NCBI RefSeq assembly: GCF_001718415.1
Contig: NZ_CP013377.1
Coordinates: 2,728,001-2,792,000, forward strand
Reading direction: 5' to 3'
Length of the DNA stretch: 64,000 nucleotides
Source of the DNA: Burkholderia pseudomultivorans
GTDB taxonomy: Bacteria; Pseudomonadota; Gammaproteobacteria; Burkholderiales; Burkholderiaceae
Shown: positions 8,902 to 16,974 of the stretch, one piece after another
Numbering within the stretch: the stretch's first letter is position 1
Layout of the letters: each line of letters starts with the position of its first letter
The notes under the pieces: generated by a model
Database searches by the model: none
Told to the model about the DNA's origin: nothing
Seen by the model: only the letters and a program-made list of their open reading frames with translations
Program-made: the position numbers and the translations under genes

Positions 8902-9234
8902 CTGCGCTTTGAAATCCGGTTTTTCAGCGAGCGTGTCGAGGCAGGCATTTTTGCCTTGCCGAAGACGTTGATCGCGCGGTTCTTCGCACTCGCCGACCGG
9001 ATGGAACGGTACGGCCCGAATCTGGGCGAGCCTCACACCCGGGCGATGGGCGACGGGTTGTATGAAATGCGCCTGAAGGGGGCGGAAGGCATCGCCCGTG
9101 TGTTTTACTGCGCAGTCGTCGGCGAGCAGATCGTCATGCTTCACTGCTTCGTGAAAAAAACCGCGAAAATGCCGTTGAAAGAGCTGGATACCGCGCGCCG
9201 TCGATTGAAGGAGGTTCGAGATGGCAACCTATAA
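8902..9234 (+). CDS. HigB/Gp49-like toxin, 5' end disrupted or non-canonical start
   Basis: The reading frame encodes LRFEIRFFSERVEAGIFALP followed by a typical HigB (phage-derived Gp49-like) mRNA-interferase core with RAMGDGLYEMR, ARVFYC and HCFVKKT, as in the toxin at 58887..59219. The frame is open back to 8881 but contains no ATG or GTG start. Options are ATT at 8884 (GGAG 7 nt upstream), CTG at 8902, or TTG at 8956, which would delete the first conserved block. The ATG at 8894 is out of frame and a single inserted base would join it to give MRTLRFEIRFF, so a 1-nt deletion is likely. The stated start is the homology boundary only. It overlaps the antitoxin gene by 14 nt. Confidence 0.6.
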   Translation: MRFEIRFFSERVEAGIFALPKTLIARFFALADRMERYGPNLGEPHTRAMGDGLYEMRLKGAEGIARVFYCAVVGEQIVMLHCFVKKTAKMPLKELDTARRRLKEVRDGNL

Positions 9235-9508
9235 GGAACTGCGCGAGCGCGCGCTGGCCGATCCGAAGGTACACGCCGAGTATCAGCGGTTGAATCGCGA
9301 GGAATTCGCGCTGCTCGATGCCATGCTTGCCGCGCGGCGAGCCGCCGGTCTGTCGCAAGCCGATGTTGCGGAGCGCATGGGCACGAAGGCGCCGGCCGTC
9401 ACGCGACTCGAACGCTCGCTTGCGACAGGCCAGCACTCGCCGTCGATCGAAACGCTGCGCAAGTATGCGGCCGCCTGCGGCAAGAAACTCGTGATCACTT
9501 TCGCCTGA
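9221..9508 (+). CDS. HigA-type Xre antitoxin
   Basis: A 95-residue protein with a helix-turn-helix of the Xre class (residues about 43–68, GLSQADVAERMGTKAPAVTRLERS) and the tail SIETLRKYAAACGKKLVITFA, nearly the same as in the second module at 58562..58894 (TLRKYAAACGKKLVISFA). In HigBA systems the antitoxin binds the toxin and represses the operon. It overlaps the upstream toxin gene by 14 nt, the toxin-first order usual for higBA. GAGG lies 8 nt upstream of the start. Confidence 0.85.
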   Translation: MATYKELRERALADPKVHAEYQRLNREEFALLDAMLAARRAAGLSQADVAERMGTKAPAVTRLERSLATGQHSPSIETLRKYAAACGKKLVITFA

Positions 9509-9541
9509 GCCGTCCCCAAGCCGGGCAGCATCGGCCGGCCT

Positions 9542-10111
9542 TCAGCGCGTCGCGCCGAGCGCCACGCGCAGACGCTCCATCAGCTGCGTGTAATGCCGCA
9601 GCACCTCGTCCTTCGGCACGACGTTCGTCGTCGCGAACCGCTCGGACCACGCCGGCTTCCATTCATACGAGCCGTGCACGCTGCGATCGCCGTCGGGCGC
9701 CTGGATCAGTGACCGGATCCGCGCGTCACGGCCCGGGCCCGTATGCATGTCGAACAGCGCGTGGATATAGGCGTGATACGCGTCGTACACGTCGTCGTCG
9801 AACAGGTATCGGTAGATATGGAACGTGCGGTCGAGTTCGCGCTTCGCGCGGATCACGTCGTCCGGCGAGATGTCCTTCCAGTAGCCGATCCACGTGTAGA
9901 AACACAGCAGCGCGTTGAGCTGCGGCGCAACCGCGTCGTACAGCGCGAGCCGCTTCTCGATCAGCCGCTGGTTGGTCCACTGCACGAGCTCGAGCCGCTT
10001 CAGCCGCCGCGCCACGAGCCAGCCGAGGCAGGCCACCGACAGCGGCGTCAGCACGCCGAGCACGAGCTTGACGATTTCCAGCGAATTCCACGGGTTGTTG
10101 ATGGGCTGCAT
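9542..10111 (-). CDS. Membrane-anchored protein of unknown function
   Basis: About 189 residues beginning MQPINNPWNSLEIVKLVLGV. One N-terminal transmembrane helix (about 13–32, VLGVLTPLSVACLGWLVARR) is followed by a charged helical cytoplasmic domain (RRLKRLELVQWTNQRLIEKRLALYDAVAP) with a WIGYWKDISPDDVIRAKRELDR segment. No family recognised. The frame stays open upstream to 10780, but that part is antisense to the Lrp gene and looks non-coding; the ATG at 10111 begins the sensible protein. Confidence 0.65.
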   Translation of the reverse strand: MQPINNPWNSLEIVKLVLGVLTPLSVACLGWLVARRLKRLELVQWTNQRLIEKRLALYDAVAPQLNALLCFYTWIGYWKDISPDDVIRAKRELDRTFHIYRYLFDDDVYDAYHAYIHALFDMHTGPGRDARIRSLIQAPDGDRSVHGSYEWKPAWSERFATTNVVPKDEVLRHYTQLMERLRVALGATR

Positions 10112-10305
10112 GGGTGGCTCGACAAGAAGAAACGCATCCGCGACGACGCATGACCGGGCGCGCGGCGCCGCCTGCCCGATCGCGTCGACATCGACCGTTA
10201 GTTGCTTGCACATCGAACGCCGCGCGGCGTTCGATTCACTTGATTCCTCAGTGTATCGGGCAATTGTCACCAAGCCATGACCGTTCGTCGACGCCTCGCC
10301 ACGCG

Positions 10306-10770
10306 CTAGGTCGGCAGCGCCGACGTGAGCTTGACCTTCTGCATCGGGATGTCGGTCTTCACGCTCAGCACGCCGGGGATGCGCGTCAGGTATTCCATCT
10401 GGAAGCGCCGGTAATCGTCGATGTCGGCCGCGACGACGCGCAGCAGGAAATCGCAGTCGCCCGCCATCAGATGGCACTCGACGACTTCCGGCATCTGCTG
10501 GACGGCGTCGGCGAAACGGTTCACGGATTCCGCGTCCTGCCCCTTCAGCCACACGCGCGTGAAGATCGTCAGCCCCTTGCCGACCTTCGCGGGGTTCAGC
10601 ACGGCCACGTACTTCTCGATCACGCCCGCTTCCTCGAGCAACCGCACGCGCCGCAGGCACGGCGACGGCGACAGCCCGACCTCGTGCGCGAGTTCCACGT
10701 TCTGCATGCGGCCGTCGCGCTGCAGCGCGCTCAGGATCCGCCGGTCGATAGCATCCAGCTTCATTGGCAT
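10306..10770 (-). CDS. Lrp/AsnC-family transcriptional regulator
   Basis: A 154-residue Lrp-family regulator. The N-terminal helix-turn-helix is at residues about 5–58 (LDAIDRRILSALQRDGRMQNVELAHEVGLSPSPCLRRV) and the C-terminal RAM ligand-binding domain follows (MPEVVECHLMAGDCDFLLRV). It is divergent from azlCD with 118 nt between the starts. That arrangement, common for Lrp-type regulators of branched-chain amino-acid exporters, suggests it controls azlCD in response to an amino acid. Two in-frame starts (10770 and 10764) cannot be separated. Confidence 0.9.
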   Translation of the reverse strand: MPMKLDAIDRRILSALQRDGRMQNVELAHEVGLSPSPCLRRVRLLEEAGVIEKYVAVLNPAKVGKGLTIFTRVWLKGQDAESVNRFADAVQQMPEVVECHLMAGDCDFLLRVVAADIDDYRRFQMEYLTRIPGVLSVKTDIPMQKVKLTSALPT

Positions 10771-10783
10771 CCGATTCCAAGAA

Positions 10784-10793
10784 ATTCGCGAAT
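10784..10793. promoter_or_regulatory. Palindrome in lrp–azlC divergent promoter region
   Basis: ATTCGCGAAT is a perfect 10-bp palindrome in an otherwise AT-rich 118-nt intergenic region. It is a plausible Lrp half of an operator array, but short enough to be chance. Confidence 0.3.
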
Positions 10794-10888
10794 CACGCGT
10801 TCAATGCCAAATTCTCCGAAAAACATAGCCACAACGCAACCCGATTCGAGTCAAAAAAGCAGACAATTCCTCTCCCGAAGGAGGAGTA

Positions 10889-11629
10889 ATGAGCAGTAGC
10901 GTTTCAACGTCGTCCGGGCTTCGCGACAAGCCCGCGTATCTCGCCGAGATGGGCCGCGGATTGCGCGCGGCGCTGCCCGTCATGCTCGGTTTCGTGCCGT
11001 TCGCGCTGGTGCTGGGCGCGCAGGCCGCGCAGAAAGGGCTGAGCCTGTTCGAGGTGCCGATGATGACGGGCCTGAACTTCGGCGGCGGGTCCGAATTCGC
11101 GGCGATCCATCTGTGGACGTCGCCGCCGCATATCGCACTGATCGTCGCGATGTCGTTCCTCGTGAATTCGCGGCACATCCTGATGGGCGCGGCGTTCGCG
11201 CACTATATCCGCCGCCTGCCGCGCCGCCGCGCGTTCGCCGCGCTGTTCTTCATGTGCGACGAGAGCTGGGCAATGTCGCTCGCCGATGCGAAGGCGCGCT
11301 CGGACAGCCACATCAGCGTGCCCTATTACGCGGGCATCTGCGCAGGGCTCTACCTGACCTGGATCTCGATGACCACGCTCGGCGCGGCGGCCGGCCCGAC
11401 GATCGGCAACGTCGAGCAGTACGGCTTCGACATGGCGTTCACGGCCGTGTTTCTGGTGCTGCTGCGCGGCATGTGGAAAGGAATGCGCGCGAGCCGGCCG
11501 TGGTTCGTCAGCCTCGTCGTCGCGGCGGCCACGCATCTGGCCGTGCCCGGCGCGTGGTATGTCGCGGCCGGCGCGTGCGCGGGGCTGATCGCCACGCTGC
11601 TGTGGGAACCGGAGCCGCGCGATGCCTGA
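10889..11629 (+). CDS. azlC: AzlC-family branched-chain amino-acid exporter, large subunit
   Basis: A 246-residue inner-membrane protein of the AzlC family with the conserved GFVPFALVLGAQAAQKGLS and a FGGGSEFAAIHLW segment, NSRHILMGAAFAHY, and CDESWAMS. With AzlD it forms an exporter of branched-chain or other amino acids (AzlCD/YgaZH type). A strong Shine-Dalgarno GGAGGAG precedes the start. It overlaps azlD by 8 nt, so the two subunits are translationally coupled. Confidence 0.9.
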   Translation: MSSSVSTSSGLRDKPAYLAEMGRGLRAALPVMLGFVPFALVLGAQAAQKGLSLFEVPMMTGLNFGGGSEFAAIHLWTSPPHIALIVAMSFLVNSRHILMGAAFAHYIRRLPRRRAFAALFFMCDESWAMSLADAKARSDSHISVPYYAGICAGLYLTWISMTTLGAAAGPTIGNVEQYGFDMAFTAVFLVLLRGMWKGMRASRPWFVSLVVAAATHLAVPGAWYVAAGACAGLIATLLWEPEPRDA

Positions 11630-11921
11630 TTTCGCCACTGTCGCGACCATCGTGCTGATGGCGTCGACGACCTACCTGTCGCGCGTGCTCGGCTACGTGA
11701 TGCTGCGCAACCGCACGCTGAGCCCGCGCATGGCGGCCGTGATGGAAAACGTGCCCGGCTGCGTGCTGATCTCGGTGATCGCGCCGGCCTTCGTGTCGAC
11801 GCGCCCGGCGGACCTGCTCGCGCTCGGCATCACGCTGGTCGCGGCCACGCGCCTGTCGATCCTGCCGACCGTGATCGTCGGCGTCGCATCGGCCGGCCTG
11901 CTGCGGCATCTGCTCGGATAA
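11622..11921 (+). CDS. azlD: AzlD-family exporter, small subunit
   Basis: A 99-residue hydrophobic protein with about three to four transmembrane helices, of the AzlD family (STTYLSRVLGYVML, then VPGCVLISVIAPAFV). It is the partner of AzlC and overlaps its gene by 8 nt. The length matches the family. Confidence 0.88.
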   Translation: MPDFATVATIVLMASTTYLSRVLGYVMLRNRTLSPRMAAVMENVPGCVLISVIAPAFVSTRPADLLALGITLVAATRLSILPTVIVGVASAGLLRHLLG

Positions 11922-12119
11922 CGCGATACAACCCCGCCGCGATGCGCCGCCCGAGCCGGCGCGCGCGGCCCACCGATCGACCGACGGGCGCGCAATGCGC
12001 CCGTTTTCGCCTGCGCACCGACGGCGCGGGACGACACGCGACACGGCAGGATGCTAGCCTTGCGGACATAGGCCACGATGCAGCCCCTGTCATTGCCCCA
12101 CTTCGCGAGGATCGTCCCG

Positions 12120-12899
12120 ATGCAAGAAACCCGCCCGCTGTTCGACCGCGTCCTGCTCACCAACGACGACGGCTTCGACGCCCCCGGCCTCCGGATACTC
12201 GAACAGGTTGCCGCGCAGCTCGCGCGCGAAGTATGGATCGTCGCGCCGGCGGAGGACCAGAGCGGCACGTCGCATTCGCTGAGCCTGCACGAACCGCTGC
12301 GCGTGCATCACAAGGGCGAGCGCCGCTTCGCGGTGCGCGGCACGCCCGGCGACTGTGTCGCGATCGCGGTCAGCCACCTGATGAAGGACGCACGCCCCGA
12401 CGTCGTGCTGTCCGGCGTGAATCGCGGCGCAAATCTCGGCACCGAAACCGTGTTCTCGGGCACCGTCGGCGCCGCGATGACGAGCATGCTGGTCGGCGTG
12501 CCGGCGATCGCGCTGAGCCAGGCCTTCACCGACCGTCACGCAGTGCCGTGGAACACGGCGCTCACCCACGCGCCGGACGTGATCCGCCGACTTGTCGCGG
12601 CCGGCTGGGACCGCGACGCGTGCCTCAACGTGAACTTCCCCGCGTGCGCCGCGCAGGACGTGCGCGGCCTGAAGCCGACGAACCAGGGGGCGGGCACGCT
12701 GCAGGGCGTCGAGATCGTGTCGGGCCGCGATCCGCGCGAGATCGACTATTACTGGCTGAAGCTCGCGCGCGCGCCGCATGACGATGCGCCGGAGTCGGAA
12801 ACGATCGCGCTCGGCGAAGGGTATGTTGCCGTCACGCCGCTGAAGTTCGAGCGCACGCATGACCATGCGCTCGCGCAGCTGCGTTCGAAGCTCGCGTGA
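12120..12899 (+). CDS. surE: SurE 5'/3'-nucleotidase
   Basis: A 259-residue SurE-type phosphatase that removes phosphate from nucleoside monophosphates. The metal-binding NDDG motif (LLTNDDGFDAPGL), VAPAEDQSGTSHS, the GTPGDCVAIA block and SGVNRGANLGTETVFSGTVGAA are all present. The start at 12120 has GAGG 9 nt upstream; the ATG at 12078 would add a non-conserved extension. The gene stands alone and is not next to pcm/rpoS as chromosome-1 surE usually is, so it is probably a second copy. Confidence 0.88.
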   Translation: MQETRPLFDRVLLTNDDGFDAPGLRILEQVAAQLAREVWIVAPAEDQSGTSHSLSLHEPLRVHHKGERRFAVRGTPGDCVAIAVSHLMKDARPDVVLSGVNRGANLGTETVFSGTVGAAMTSMLVGVPAIALSQAFTDRHAVPWNTALTHAPDVIRRLVAAGWDRDACLNVNFPACAAQDVRGLKPTNQGAGTLQGVEIVSGRDPREIDYYWLKLARAPHDDAPESETIALGEGYVAVTPLKFERTHDHALAQLRSKLA

Positions 12900-13039
12900 C
12901 GCGCCGTCCGGCCCACGGTCGCCGATGACGCGCGGTCGCACCGCGCGTTCCGCGATGCCATGACGCCGGCCGCGCGCGCAGGCAGCCGCGATCGCGCACG
13001 CCGCCACACGCGAACACCGGCTTGCCGGCCGGCACGACG

Positions 13040-13789
13040 TCACGTCAGGTTCAATCCACCGTCGAGCATCACGATCTCGCCCGTCACATAGTCGGACGCG
13101 ACGAGCATCGCGACCGTCTGCGCGATATCGTCCGGCGTTGCCGCGCGGCGCATCGGTGCATGCTCGCGCCACAGCCGCTGCGCGTCGGTCCAGTCGGCCG
13201 TCAGCGGCGTATCGACCAGCCCCGGCGCGACCGCGTTGACGCGAATCGCCGGCGCGAGCGTGCGCGCGAGCAGCCGCGTTGCATGATTGAGCGCGGCTTT
13301 CGCGGCCGCATACGGAATCGACGCGCCCTTCGGCCGCACGCCCGCATGCGAGCTGACATTCACGACGCAGCCGGGCCGTCCGCGCGAGGCAGCGTCGCGC
13401 AATGCGGCTTCCGCCGCCGCGACGAGCCGGAACGGCGCGATCACGTTGATCTCGTGCATCTCCCGCCAGACTTCGGGCGTCGCGGCCACGAGATCGTCAT
13501 GCGCAATCACGCGGCTGATCCCCGCGTTGTTGACCAGCACGTCGAGTCGCCCGCGCACGGCGATCGCGTCGCGGATCAGCCGCACGCGCTGGGCGTCGTC
13601 GGCCAGATCGGCCTGCACGTAGGCCGCCTCGCCCAGTTCACGCGCCATCGCGCGACCGGTGTCGACCGAGCTTCGCGAATGCAGGATCACCGCGTAGCCG
13701 TCGGCCGACAGGCGCCGCGCAATGGCTGCGCCGATGCCCGAGGTCGAGCCCGTGACCAGCGCGACCGGACGCGCGTGACCGCCGCTCAT
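13040..13789 (-). CDS. Short-chain dehydrogenase/reductase
   Basis: A 249-residue classical SDR. NAD(P)-binding TGSTSGIGAAIA (residues about 12–23), NNAG, the catalytic Ser in NVSSHAG and the YxxxK motif (PYAAAK) are present, and the C-terminus has the VTGEIVMLDGGLN seen in FabG-like members. The start overlaps the stop of the cupin gene (ATGA), so the two are translationally coupled. The substrate is unknown; coupling to a cupin suggests a small catabolic step. Confidence 0.88.
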   Translation of the reverse strand: MSGGHARPVALVTGSTSGIGAAIARRLSADGYAVILHSRSSVDTGRAMARELGEAAYVQADLADDAQRVRLIRDAIAVRGRLDVLVNNAGISRVIAHDDLVAATPEVWREMHEINVIAPFRLVAAAEAALRDAASRGRPGCVVNVSSHAGVRPKGASIPYAAAKAALNHATRLLARTLAPAIRVNAVAPGLVDTPLTADWTDAQRLWREHAPMRRAATPDDIAQTVAMLVASDYVTGEIVMLDGGLNLT

Positions 13790-14256
13790 GCGGCGCCCGG
13801 CGCGGGCAGGTCGACGTACTCCTCGAGCTTTCCGGCCACGTACAGTCGCTTGCCGCTTCTCGGGTATTCGCACACGTCGTGTTCGAGCCGCTGGCCGACG
13901 ACGATCAGCTCCAGCGGCACGTCGCCGGTGTTCTGCAGCGTGTGCGCCTCGCCGCGCCGCGCAAAGCCGAGGAAATCGCCGGGCCCGACCGCGTGGCTGC
14001 GCTCGCCGATCGTCACGGTCCCGGTTCCGGACAGCACGTACACGCATTCCTCCTCGTACAGGTGCCGGTGATATTCGGCGGACTCGTGGCCGGGCATCAG
14101 CGTGATCAGGTGAAAACCGAGCTGCGTGAGGCCGGTCAGGTCGCCGAGCGGTTTCCTGAGACGCACCGCATTCGCGTTCAGCGGATGCACGGCGCGGTCC
14201 GGTTCGAGCTTCGCGATATCGGCGGCCTTCAGCAATTCCCTGGGTGGAGTCGACAT
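13786..14256 (-). CDS. Cupin-domain protein
   Basis: A 156-residue protein with a single cupin barrel. The metal-site motif appears as HESAEYHRHLYEEECVYVLSG (motif 1, with two His and a Glu) and GDFLGFARRGEAHTLQN (motif 2). Such proteins may be small isomerases, dioxygenases or binding proteins. Start at ATG 14256, with GAGAA upstream. It is upstream of and coupled to the SDR gene. Confidence 0.8.
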   Translation of the reverse strand: MSTPPRELLKAADIAKLEPDRAVHPLNANAVRLRKPLGDLTGLTQLGFHLITLMPGHESAEYHRHLYEEECVYVLSGTGTVTIGERSHAVGPGDFLGFARRGEAHTLQNTGDVPLELIVVGQRLEHDVCEYPRSGKRLYVAGKLEEYVDLPAPGAA

Positions 14257-14336
14257 GGGTGTTCTCGCAAGATTGACTACGGTATCGATCGAACCCGTCG
14301 GCCGCGCGCGGACGGCGGCCACACCGGCGCTGCGCG

Positions 14337-14954
14337 TCAGCGGATCAGTTGGCGGATGCCGAGCCCGACGATCAGCACGCCGCATACGCGGTCGGCCCAG
14401 CGCTTCGCGCGGCGATACGCGGCCGCAATCGCCGCGTGCGACAGCACGAGCGCAACGAGCCCGTACCAGCTCGCGGCCGTCACGCCGACCGTCGCGAGCA
14501 TCGCGAAGAAGGTCGCGGACGAAACATGGGCCGGCGCGGCCGACGAAAACACGGCCGCGAAGAACGCGATGGACTTGGGATTCGCGAGATTGGTCGCCAC
14601 GCCCTGCAGGAACGCGGCCCGCCCGCCGGCGGATCGGGCGTCCGGCGCGCCGGCAGCCGCGACCGCGCCCGACGACAGCAGCAGCCGCATGCCGAACCAG
14701 ATGAGGTAGCCCGCGCCGGCGACACGCACGATCATCGCGAGCCACGGAAACAGCGCGAACACGAAGCCGATGCCGAGGATCGCGCAGCTCGCCCAGAACA
14801 GGTTGACGGTGACGACGCCGCCGACGAGCGCCAGCGCATCGGCGCGCGTGCCCGAGGCGGCGCGATGCGCGACCGCGACGAAGTTCGGGCCCGGCGACAC
14901 GACACCGGCGACATAAACGGAAAAAACCGTGGCAACAGCGGCGGAGTCGACCAT
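14337..14954 (-). CDS. LysE/RhtB-family exporter
   Basis: A 205-residue LysE-family inner-membrane protein with about six hydrophobic helices, the N-terminal VSPGPNFVAVAHRAASGTRADAL and the mid-protein FLQGVATNLANPKSIAFFAAVFSS. It is co-directional with the PLP decarboxylase upstream and the cupin/SDR pair downstream. It could export the amine made by the decarboxylase, but this is only a guess from position. Confidence 0.87.
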   Translation of the reverse strand: MVDSAAVATVFSVYVAGVVSPGPNFVAVAHRAASGTRADALALVGGVVTVNLFWASCAILGIGFVFALFPWLAMIVRVAGAGYLIWFGMRLLLSSGAVAAAGAPDARSAGGRAAFLQGVATNLANPKSIAFFAAVFSSAAPAHVSSATFFAMLATVGVTAASWYGLVALVLSHAAIAAAYRRAKRWADRVCGVLIVGLGIRQLIR

Positions 14955-15102
14955 GCGGGCAGGCCTTTGCGTGGGGCGGACAGGGGATGGATCGGCGCGC
15001 CGCGAACGGCGTGCCGGCTATTGTCCGATATTTTCGGGCGCGGCGCGACGCGATCGGGCGCGACCGGTCCGACCCGCGATCGCCCGTGCGGCGATCCGCC
15101 CG

Positions 15103-16446
15103 TCAGCGCACCCGCAATGCCGTCAGCAACGCGATGAGACGATCGACATGTTCGTCGCCGGTGCGCCACGACGACACGCTGATCCGGAACGCGGGCCGCC
15201 CCTGCCATACGGTCGGGCCGAACCACACGTCGCCCGACGCCTGCGCGGCCTCGAGGATCGAGACGGTCTCGTCGTCGGTGCCGGCGCGCACCAGCACCTG
15301 GTTCAGCACGACGCGGTTCAGCACGTCGTAGCCGGCCGCGCGCAGGCCGTCGGCGATCCGCGCCGCCTGCGCGCAGTGCCGGTCGACCATCGTTGCCACG
15401 CCCGCGCGGCCGAGCGTGCGCAGCGCGGCCCACACGGGGATCCCGCGCGCGCGCCGCGAGAATTCGAGGTTCAGGTTCTTCTGCGCGTCCTGCGCGCCGC
15501 TCAGATACACGGCGTCGCTGTTCATTGCGGTCGCGAGCGCGGCCGCGTCGCGACAGATCACCATCGCGCCGTCGTACGGCGTGTTGAGCCACTTGTGGCC
15601 GTCGGTGGTCCAGCTGTCCGCGCCGTCGATGCCTTCGGTCAGCGCGCGCTTCGACGACGCGCGCGCCCACAGGCCGAATGCGCCGTCCACGTGCACCCAT
15701 GCGCCGGCCGCCTTCGCGCGCGGCACCAGCGCGGCGAACGGATCGAATTCGCCGGTATTCACCTCGCCGGCCTGCAGGCAGACGATCGTCATGTCGTCGA
15801 GCGGCGGCATGCGGGCGGGATCGATGCGGCCGTGCGCGTCGACCGGCGCGACGACGAGGCGCTTCATCCCGAAGCCGAGCACGCGCAGCGCCTTCCTGAC
15901 CGTGATGTGCGCCAGCTCGGAGATCGCGACCTTCACTTCCGGCGCGCCGATCAGGCCGTCCTCGTCGACATCCCAGCCCTTGCGCGCGAGCAGCGCGCGC
16001 CGCGCGGCGACGAGCGCGACCAGCGTGCAGGCGGTCGCGCTCGTGCCGAAGCCGACCGCGCTGTCGGCCGGCAGCGCGAGCGCGTCGACGACCCAGCGCG
16101 CGGCCTGGCGCTCGATCGTCGCGGCCACCGGCGAGTTCGCGAATGACGACGCGCACTGGTCCCACGCGAGCATCAGCCGCTCGGCCGCGGCCGCCGCCGG
16201 CAGCGCGGCGCCGATCACGAAGCCGAAATAGTTCGGGCCGTTCGACGCGACGGTCGCGGGCGACCCGCGCTCGTCGAGCAGGCGCAGCATGTCGTCGGCC
16301 GGTCGGCCGTCGTCCGGCAGCGGCTCGTCGAAGGCGGCAAGGCCCGCCAGCGCGGCGGCGTCGGGAAACGCGCGGCGACGGTCCGTCGCGGCGAGATACG
16401 CGTGTGCGCGCCGGTCGGCGTCGGCAAGCAGTGCTGATTCGTCCAT
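15103..16446 (-). CDS. Pyridoxal-phosphate-dependent group II decarboxylase
   Basis: A 447-residue enzyme of the glutamate/aromatic amino-acid decarboxylase group. The PLP lysine is Lys285 in TTDGHKWLNTPYDG; the upstream VDGAFGLWARASS carries the Asp that contacts the pyridine nitrogen. N-terminal NYFGFVIGAALPAAAAAE and GFGTSATACTLVAL also fit the family. Start at ATG 16446, with GAGG 9 nt upstream. It lies 20 nt after the ArsR-type gene, so it is probably in one operon with it. The substrate cannot be assigned. Confidence 0.88.
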   Translation of the reverse strand: MDESALLADADRRAHAYLAATDRRRAFPDAAALAGLAAFDEPLPDDGRPADDMLRLLDERGSPATVASNGPNYFGFVIGAALPAAAAAERLMLAWDQCASSFANSPVAATIERQAARWVVDALALPADSAVGFGTSATACTLVALVAARRALLARKGWDVDEDGLIGAPEVKVAISELAHITVRKALRVLGFGMKRLVVAPVDAHGRIDPARMPPLDDMTIVCLQAGEVNTGEFDPFAALVPRAKAAGAWVHVDGAFGLWARASSKRALTEGIDGADSWTTDGHKWLNTPYDGAMVICRDAAALATAMNSDAVYLSGAQDAQKNLNLEFSRRARGIPVWAALRTLGRAGVATMVDRHCAQAARIADGLRAAGYDVLNRVVLNQVLVRAGTDDETVSILEAAQASGDVWFGPTVWQGRPAFRISVSSWRTGDEHVDRLIALLTALRVR

Positions 16447-16466
16447 GTCGTTGGCCTCGGCAAATG

Positions 16467-16766
16467 TCAGAGTTGCGAGAGATCGCGGCCCAGCCGCTCG
16501 AGCGCGGCGTCGATCCGCTTGTAGTACGTGAACTTGCCGACGCGCGTCGCGCGCACGAGCCCCGCGTCCGCGAGGATGCGCATGTGGCGCGTGGTCGTCG
16601 CCGGCGCGATGCCGAGCTTCTCGGTGATGTAGGTGCAGCACACGCCGAGTTCGTCGATATCGCCATGCGGTTGCGGCGGGAAATGCTTGCTCGGCTGCTT
16701 GAGCCAGCGCATCACGGCCAGACGGCTTTCGTTGGCCAGTGCGCTGATGCGGGTGACGTCGTCCAT
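16467..16766 (-). CDS. ArsR/SmtB-type transcriptional regulator
   Basis: A 99-residue winged-helix repressor: ISALANESRLAVMRWLKQ then GIAPATTTRHMRILADAGLVRATRVGKFTYYK. There is a CC pair in GVCCTYITEKL at the start of the recognition region, which could bind a metal or act as a redox or thiol sensor, but no full metal site is apparent. GAGG is 9 nt upstream of the ATG. It precedes the PLP decarboxylase and probably represses the operon through the inverted repeat at 16783..16814. Confidence 0.85.
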   Translation of the reverse strand: MDDVTRISALANESRLAVMRWLKQPSKHFPPQPHGDIDELGVCCTYITEKLGIAPATTTRHMRILADAGLVRATRVGKFTYYKRIDAALERLGRDLSQL

Positions 16767-16782
16767 GGTTCGGCCTCGCTTG

Positions 16783-16814
16783 ACGTTTCGAATATTAGCT
16801 AAATGACGAAACGT
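16783..16814. promoter_or_regulatory. Operator-like inverted repeat upstream of the ArsR-type gene
   Basis: Two perfect 8-bp arms, ACGTTTCG (16783–16790) and CGAAACGT (16807–16814), flank an AT-rich centre containing the palindrome TTAGCTAA (16795–16802). The repeat starts 17 nt upstream of the regulator start, where ArsR-family repressors usually bind, so self-repression is likely. Confidence 0.6.
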
Positions 16815-16974
16815 GGACAAGCGGATCGGAGCACGGTTTCGCGCGGCCATGCCGTTCGGTCGATGGAGGCAACTGCCGACGCGCAGGATTCGACGCTGCT
16901 GCATCGGCGCCCGCGATGCGGTCTCGTCGATGCGGGGTGGACGGGCCGCGCTCTCGCCGTCGGCCGCGCGCGGT

